Assembly (NCBI GenBank): GCA_016458225.1
Contig: JAEMGR010000036.1
Coordinates: forward strand, 62,001-126,000
DNA from: Myxococcaceae bacterium JPH2
GTDB taxonomy: Bacteria > Myxococcota > Myxococcia > Myxococcales > Myxococcaceae
DNA length: 64,000 nucleotides
Direction: 5' to 3'
Made by a program: the position numbers and the translations under genes. The notes under the pieces are model-generated. The model saw only the letters and a program-made list of their open reading frames with translations. It had not been told where the DNA came from and searched no databases. This document shows, piece after piece, positions 60,133 to 64,000 of this stretch (the stretch's first letter is position 1; each line of letters begins with the position of its first letter).

Positions 60133-61154
60133 GGACGAACCCGCTCGTGCAGTTGCTGCTCATGCGCCTGCGCTTGCTGTGGCGCAACCCGGGCGTGCTC
60201 TTCTGGACGTTCGTCTTCCCCGTGGTGGTGTCCATGGTGCTGGGCACCGCCTTCGAGCGCGAAGTGCTGGGGCCGGTGAAGGTCGCCATCGTGGACGGCG
60301 AGGGCGCGCAGTCGTTGGCCGAGCGACTGGCCTCGGAGCCCGAGCTGGCCGTGCTTCGCCTCACCCCCGAGGAGGCGCATCGACAGCTCACCCAGGGCAA
60401 GGTGGCCATGGTGCTCGTGCCGGGGCCCGCGCTGGAGCTGCGCGTGGACCCCAGTCGCCCAGAGGGCCGGTCGGCGCGGCTGCTGGTGGAGTCCGCGCTG
60501 GCTCCCCCGTCCGCGGACCGCAAGCGGCTGCGCGCCACGCCCGTGTCCGAGCCAGGCAGTCGCTATGTGGACTTCCTCATCCCGGGGCTCTTGGGCCTGT
60601 CGTTGATGTCCACCAGCGTGTGGACCATGGCGCTGCCGCTGGTCATCATGCGCGGCAACAAGCTGCTCAAGCGCCTGGGCGCCACGCCCATGCGGCGGGG
60701 ACATTTCTTCGCCGCCTTCGCGCTCGCTCGCGGCGTATTCGCGCTGCTGGAGATGGTCTTCTTCTGCGCCTTCGCGCGGCTCGCGTATGGCGTGCCCATG
60801 GTGGGCGGCTATCTGGCCTTCGCGGGTGTCGTGCTGCTGGGTGCCACGTGCTTCGGCGGGCTGGGGCTCCTTGCCGCCAGCCGCATCGACAGCGATGAGT
60901 CCGCCAACGGCGTCTTCAACGTCGTCACGCTCCCCATGGTGTTCCTCTCGGGTGTCTTCTTCCCGTTGGAGCGGCTGCCCGGCTGGGCTCGGCCGCTCAT
61001 CGAGGCGCTTCCGCTCACGCCCCTCAACGAGGCCCTGCGCGGCATCATGCTGGAGGGCGCGGGGATGACCGCGCTGGCAGTGCCGTTGGCCGTGCTCCTC
61101 GCGTGGTCCGTGGTCTTCTACGCTGGCGCCCTGCGCTTCTTCCGGTGGGTATGA
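60129..61154 (+). CDS. ABC-2 type exporter permease
   Basis: 341 residues from GTG 60129. Six transmembrane segments, with one before a periplasmic loop of about 130 residues, and the rest from residue about 150 on. FLIPGLLGLSLMSTSVW, NKLLKRLGATPMRR and FLSGVFFPLERLPGWARP are the ABC-2 permease signatures. It works with the preceding ATPase. The methyltransferase gene 58 bases downstream may act on the exported compound. Confidence 0.9.
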
Positions 61155-61212
61155 GTCCACCGCTGCGTCTCTCCCCTCGACGCCCTCCCCATCGCACCGA
61201 CAGGAGTCTCTC

Positions 61213-62676
61213 GTGAGCGAGCCCTCTGCCTCCGCACCTCCCCCCGACTTCGTCCGGCGCCTCAACTTCTGGGCTCGCGACGCATGCAACGAGTCCGCCG
61301 CGCTGCTCGCCGCGCCCGCGCTCGGCCTCTTCGCGCACCTGCCGGACGAGGGCTCCGCGCCCGTGCCCCTGGAGACGCTGGCGGCACTCGCGGGCTCGAA
61401 GCGTCGGGGCGTGCGCGCGGTGGTGGAGCCCTTGGTCGCGCTGGGCTTCGTTCACTTCACGCCGGGCCAGGGCTATGCGCTGGCCTCGCGGGCCGCGTTC
61501 CTGCGCACGCCGGAGTTCCTGTCGCGACTGGAGCGAGCGCGGCGCTTCTGGCACCAGGCGCCTCGCCTGGCGGACGCGCTGCGGAACGGGACGGAGCCGG
61601 AGCTGGTGGCGTGGTTTCGTGAGGCCTTCGCGTCCGTGGGGCCTGCGCCGGAGGGGAGCCCGGAGGTCTATGCGGACCGGGCGGTGCGCAACGGCTTGCG
61701 GACGCAGGCGCTGATGGCGGCGTCGCGCCTGGGGCTGCTGGGTCGACTGTCGACGGGGCCCGGGTCGCTCGATGCGCTCGCACAGGTCACGGAGGCTCGG
61801 CCCGAGTCGCTGCGTGTGTTGGTGGACGTGCTCGCGACCATGGGCATCGTGGCGTCCTCTGGACCGGAGTTCGGCTTCACGTCCGAGGCGGCGCGGATGC
61901 TGGACGCGGAGGGGCTGCCGTACTTCGAGCGCGCGCTGCCGGCCACGCAGGCCTATTGGGAGGCGCTGGGCTTCCTGGACGAGGCGGTCCGCGAGGGGCG
62001 CTTCCGCCTGGACCTTCGCGACCCCGAGGTCGCGCGGCGCATCTACCAAGAGAACGCCTCGCGCATCTCCAGCATCTTCAAGTCGCACCTGCGGCTGAGT
62101 CGGCAGGCCGCCGCGCTGGCTCGGCGCATGCGCTCGTTCGAAGGTGCGACGGTGTTGGACGTGGGCACGGGTTCGGGCGTGTGGGGCGCGGCCTTCGGGC
62201 TGGTGGAGCCGTCCACGCAGGTGACGTACCTGGACTCGCCGCACGTGCTGGACGCGGTGAAGCCGCACCTCGCGCGGCTGAAGCTGGAGGCGCGCTCGCG
62301 GCTGTGGGCGGGGGACTGCCTCACGGTGGAGCTGGAGCCGAGCTCCTACGACGTCATCCTCCTGCCGCAGATCATCCCCGCGCTCCCGGCCCCGGAGCTG
62401 CCGCACTTCTTCGCGCGGATGGCGCGCGCGCTCAAACCCCGCGGCCTGCTGCTCATCTCCGGCTACCTGCTGACGGACCGGCGCGATGGCCCGCTCGACG
62501 CGCTGTACTTCGCGCTGCGCCGGTACGTGTCCAACGAGGGCGACGTGCTGTCGCTGCCCGAGTTCCGCGCGCTCCTGGAGCCGGTGGGACTGGGGACGTG
62601 CCGCGCCTTCGACATGCCCATCCAGCAGGTCGTCATCGCGCACCGAGGCGACGTGCCCTGGCCCGACGCGGGCTGA
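61213..62676 (+). CDS. SAM-dependent O-methyltransferase with duplicated winged-helix region
   Basis: 487 residues from GTG 61213, with CAGGAG 6-11 bases upstream. The C-terminal Rossmann domain (residues about 295-480) has VLDVGTGSGVWGAAFG (SAM motif I), an acidic YLDSP end of strand 2, and LKPRGLLLISGYL. The first 290 residues contain two winged-helix-like units (about 20-100 and 165-240: LETLAALAGSKRRGVRAVVEPLVALGFV, in parts, and LDALAQVTEARPESLRVLVDVLATMGIV), where most hydroxyneurosporene/HIOMT-like enzymes have one. The substrate is unknown. A paralogue begins beyond 64000. Confidence 0.85.
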   Translation: MSEPSASAPPPDFVRRLNFWARDACNESAALLAAPALGLFAHLPDEGSAPVPLETLAALAGSKRRGVRAVVEPLVALGFVHFTPGQGYALASRAAFLRTPEFLSRLERARRFWHQAPRLADALRNGTEPELVAWFREAFASVGPAPEGSPEVYADRAVRNGLRTQALMAASRLGLLGRLSTGPGSLDALAQVTEARPESLRVLVDVLATMGIVASSGPEFGFTSEAARMLDAEGLPYFERALPATQAYWEALGFLDEAVREGRFRLDLRDPEVARRIYQENASRISSIFKSHLRLSRQAAALARRMRSFEGATVLDVGTGSGVWGAAFGLVEPSTQVTYLDSPHVLDAVKPHLARLKLEARSRLWAGDCLTVELEPSSYDVILLPQIIPALPAPELPHFFARMARALKPRGLLLISGYLLTDRRDGPLDALYFALRRYVSNEGDVLSLPEFRALLEPVGLGTCRAFDMPIQQVVIAHRGDVPWPDAG

Positions 62677-62689
62677 GGGCGAGGACGCC

Positions 62690-63667
62690 TCAAGACAGCA
62701 GCGCGGCCACCGAGTGGTCGCGCGCGGCGTAGTCCGAATCGAGCAACAGCAACTGATGCACCCGTCCCTGATGCGCGGTCGGCACCGCGGGGAAGAGGTG
62801 GTGCGTCAGGTGGTACTGGTCCTCGCGAGGGAAGAGCAGCCGGTTGAGCCAGCCCCACGCGAAGATGTGATTGCGCGCGCGGTGGAACTCATCCGCGGCG
62901 CTGATGATGCCGGCGTGGTCCATGGCATCGGACCAGTAGCGCACGATTTGGTACAGCACGCCCCACGGCAACAGGAAGAAGAGGCAGAAGGCCCTCCAGC
63001 CCACGCCCCCGTGCGCCAACGCGAGGAGGCCCGCGACGTAGGCGAGCCGCCCCACGCGCACCCAAGCGGAGTCCTGGCGGTGGAAGACGAGCGGCCGGAT
63101 GAAGGACGGGAGCTGCACGAGCAGCAGCGGCCGGAGCAGGTGGTCGCGCACGAAGGGGCGCGTGGCATCCGCGAAGCCGAAGCGCTGGCGCGGCACGAAG
63201 TCCAGGTCCTTCTCGGGGTGGCCCAGGTGCAGGTGGTGCGTGAAGTGCTCGCGCGCGTAGGTCTCCAGCGAGGTGAAGTCGAGCACCGCCAGCAGTTGGC
63301 CCAGTCGGCGGTTGTTGCGCTTGCCGCGCACGAGGATGCCGTGGGACGCCTCGTGGAGCATGTTGCCCACCGCGCGGAACCGCGTGGCGATGAAGAGGGC
63401 CACCAGCGGGTAGAGCGCCCAGCCCGCCACGGGGGCCGCGGCCATCAGCGCGTGACTCGCGAGCGCGGCGCCCACGCCCAACGCGACATGTCCTCCCAGG
63501 TCCACGAGCGCGCCGGGCACCGACTGTGCGGGCTGCGGCAGGGCGGCCACTTCTCGCGCGTACTCGGCTCTAAGGCGCGCGCTGACGGAGCCAGCGCGTG
63601 GGCTGGCCCCGGGCGTGGCGCCTGCGCCGGGCAGGCCGAGTGTGTCCACCTTCGGCACGGCGTACAT
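62690..63667 (-). CDS. Fatty-acid desaturase family membrane di-iron enzyme
   Basis: 325 residues from ATG 63667. A longer frame upstream lacks a ribosome site. Three His boxes are present: HEASH (about residue 107), HFTHHLHLGH (about 142) and HLTHH in DQYHLTHHLFPAVP (about 292), with four hydrophobic segments between them. It inserts a double bond or hydroxyl into a membrane lipid using two irons and O2. Convergent with the methyltransferase, 13 bases apart. Confidence 0.87.
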   Translation of the reverse strand: MYAVPKVDTLGLPGAGATPGASPRAGSVSARLRAEYAREVAALPQPAQSVPGALVDLGGHVALGVGAALASHALMAAAPVAGWALYPLVALFIATRFRAVGNMLHEASHGILVRGKRNNRRLGQLLAVLDFTSLETYAREHFTHHLHLGHPEKDLDFVPRQRFGFADATRPFVRDHLLRPLLLVQLPSFIRPLVFHRQDSAWVRVGRLAYVAGLLALAHGGVGWRAFCLFFLLPWGVLYQIVRYWSDAMDHAGIISAADEFHRARNHIFAWGWLNRLLFPREDQYHLTHHLFPAVPTAHQGRVHQLLLLDSDYAARDHSVAALLS

Positions 63668-63788
63668 GGGGAGACCTGGCGGAGACGGGAGAAGGCCGGG
63701 AGCAGCAGACGCTAGCGGGCGGGAGAAGCCGGGGGCAAGCCGGTGCGGCACGTTCGCGCCGACGTCACAGTCGCGGCGCGCTGCGTTG

Positions 63789-64000
63789 TCATGCGGCGGT
63801 GGGTGGAGGCGCGAGCTGGGTGGGCAACGCCACGCCGGGCCGCGCCGCGAGGATGAGTTCCTGGGTGGGCAGGGGAATGCAGACCGAGCGGGTGAGGCCC
63901 ACCTCGCAGAGCAGCGCCGCGTACTCGGAGGCGGACAGGAGGTCGCCCTCGTTGGTGAGGAAGCGGCGCAGGCCGAAGTAGAGATGGTCCAGGGGGCCGT
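63789..64000 (-). CDS. 3' end of a second methyltransferase, paralogue of the one at 61213
   Basis: Only about 70 C-terminal residues are in the window, ending at the TGA whose complement is 63789-63791. The visible part reads GPLDHLYFGLRRFLTNEGD, LLSASEYAALLCEVGLTR and a Pro/Ala tail. It aligns without gaps to GPLDALYFALRRYVSNEGD and LLEPVGLGTCR of the forward methyltransferase. The start lies beyond 64000. Confidence 0.75.
   Translation of the reverse strand, partial: GPLDHLYFGLRRFLTNEGDLLSASEYAALLCEVGLTRSVCIPLPTQELILAARPGVALPTQLAPPPTAA

Overview
The window is very GC-rich, gene-dense DNA with strong G/C preference at third codon positions. Most reading frames abut or overlap by 4 bases (ATGA or GTGA), and there are many lipoproteins, GAF/PAS kinases and long secreted proteins. 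This style, together with a squalene epoxidase plus a cycloartenol-type oxidosqualene cyclase, points to a fruiting myxobacterium, most likely of the Cystobacter/Stigmatella/Archangium side of Myxococcota. That placement is inference. I see no tRNA, rRNA, CRISPR array or insertion sequence, and no gene-free stretch longer than about 240 bases.

1-8.9 kb: the 3' part of an RND/MMPL exporter, then a forward run of surface-polysaccharide genes: a FemAB/CelD-like acyltransferase, a hexapeptide acetyltransferase, a Wzx-type flippase, a GNAT protein with a signal-peptidase-like N-terminus, an integral-membrane acyltransferase and a GT4 glycosyltransferase. 8.9-14.2 kb: a membrane protein with a duplicated WH...SPPH motif paired with a YtkA-like exported protein, a lipoprotein esterase and an MFS transporter. 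14.2-18.5 kb: an Asp/Asn hydroxylase and a carboxypeptidase-regulatory-domain protein (reverse), then a TetR regulator divergent from an alpha/beta hydrolase across two palindromic operators. 18.5-22 kb: a PHB-depolymerase-like esterase, a Gly-rich protein coupled to a TPR protein, and an AraC regulator followed by a DUF3703 protein. 22-29 kb (reverse): two paralogous lipoproteins behind a good sigma-70-like promoter, a LigB-type dioxygenase, DoxX, and a peptidoglycan amidase. 29-35 kb (reverse): a heavy-metal RND efflux operon (Cys-rich protein, TolC, adaptor, CusA/CzcA pump).

35.2-44.4 kb is the most striking region, a compact sterol locus. HMG-CoA reductase, an MMPL exporter and a ceramide-glucosyltransferase-like GT form one overlapping forward operon. 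Squalene epoxidase lies convergent to it, and squalene synthase plus oxidosqualene cyclase form a divergent forward operon. Together they cover mevalonate supply, squalene, oxidosqualene and cyclised sterol, with candidate transport and glycosylation functions. The cyclase carries the Tyr/His/Ile triad of cycloartenol synthases.

44.4-51.5 kb: an orphan GAF/PAS histidine kinase, an extreme Arg/Glu-rich exported protein, a small lipoprotein and a pabC-pabA-pabB-like operon whose PabB has the TrpE-type PIAGT motif. 51.5-57.2 kb: a three-gene reverse operon (DUF559-like nuclease, unknown helical protein, 1123-residue two-ATPase HerA-like protein) that resembles an anti-phage or DNA-processing system and that I cannot match to any named system. 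57.3-64 kb: an SDR and an acyltransferase (reverse), an ABC exporter with a methyltransferase (forward), a fatty-acid desaturase (reverse), and the 3' end of a second methyltransferase paralogous to the first.
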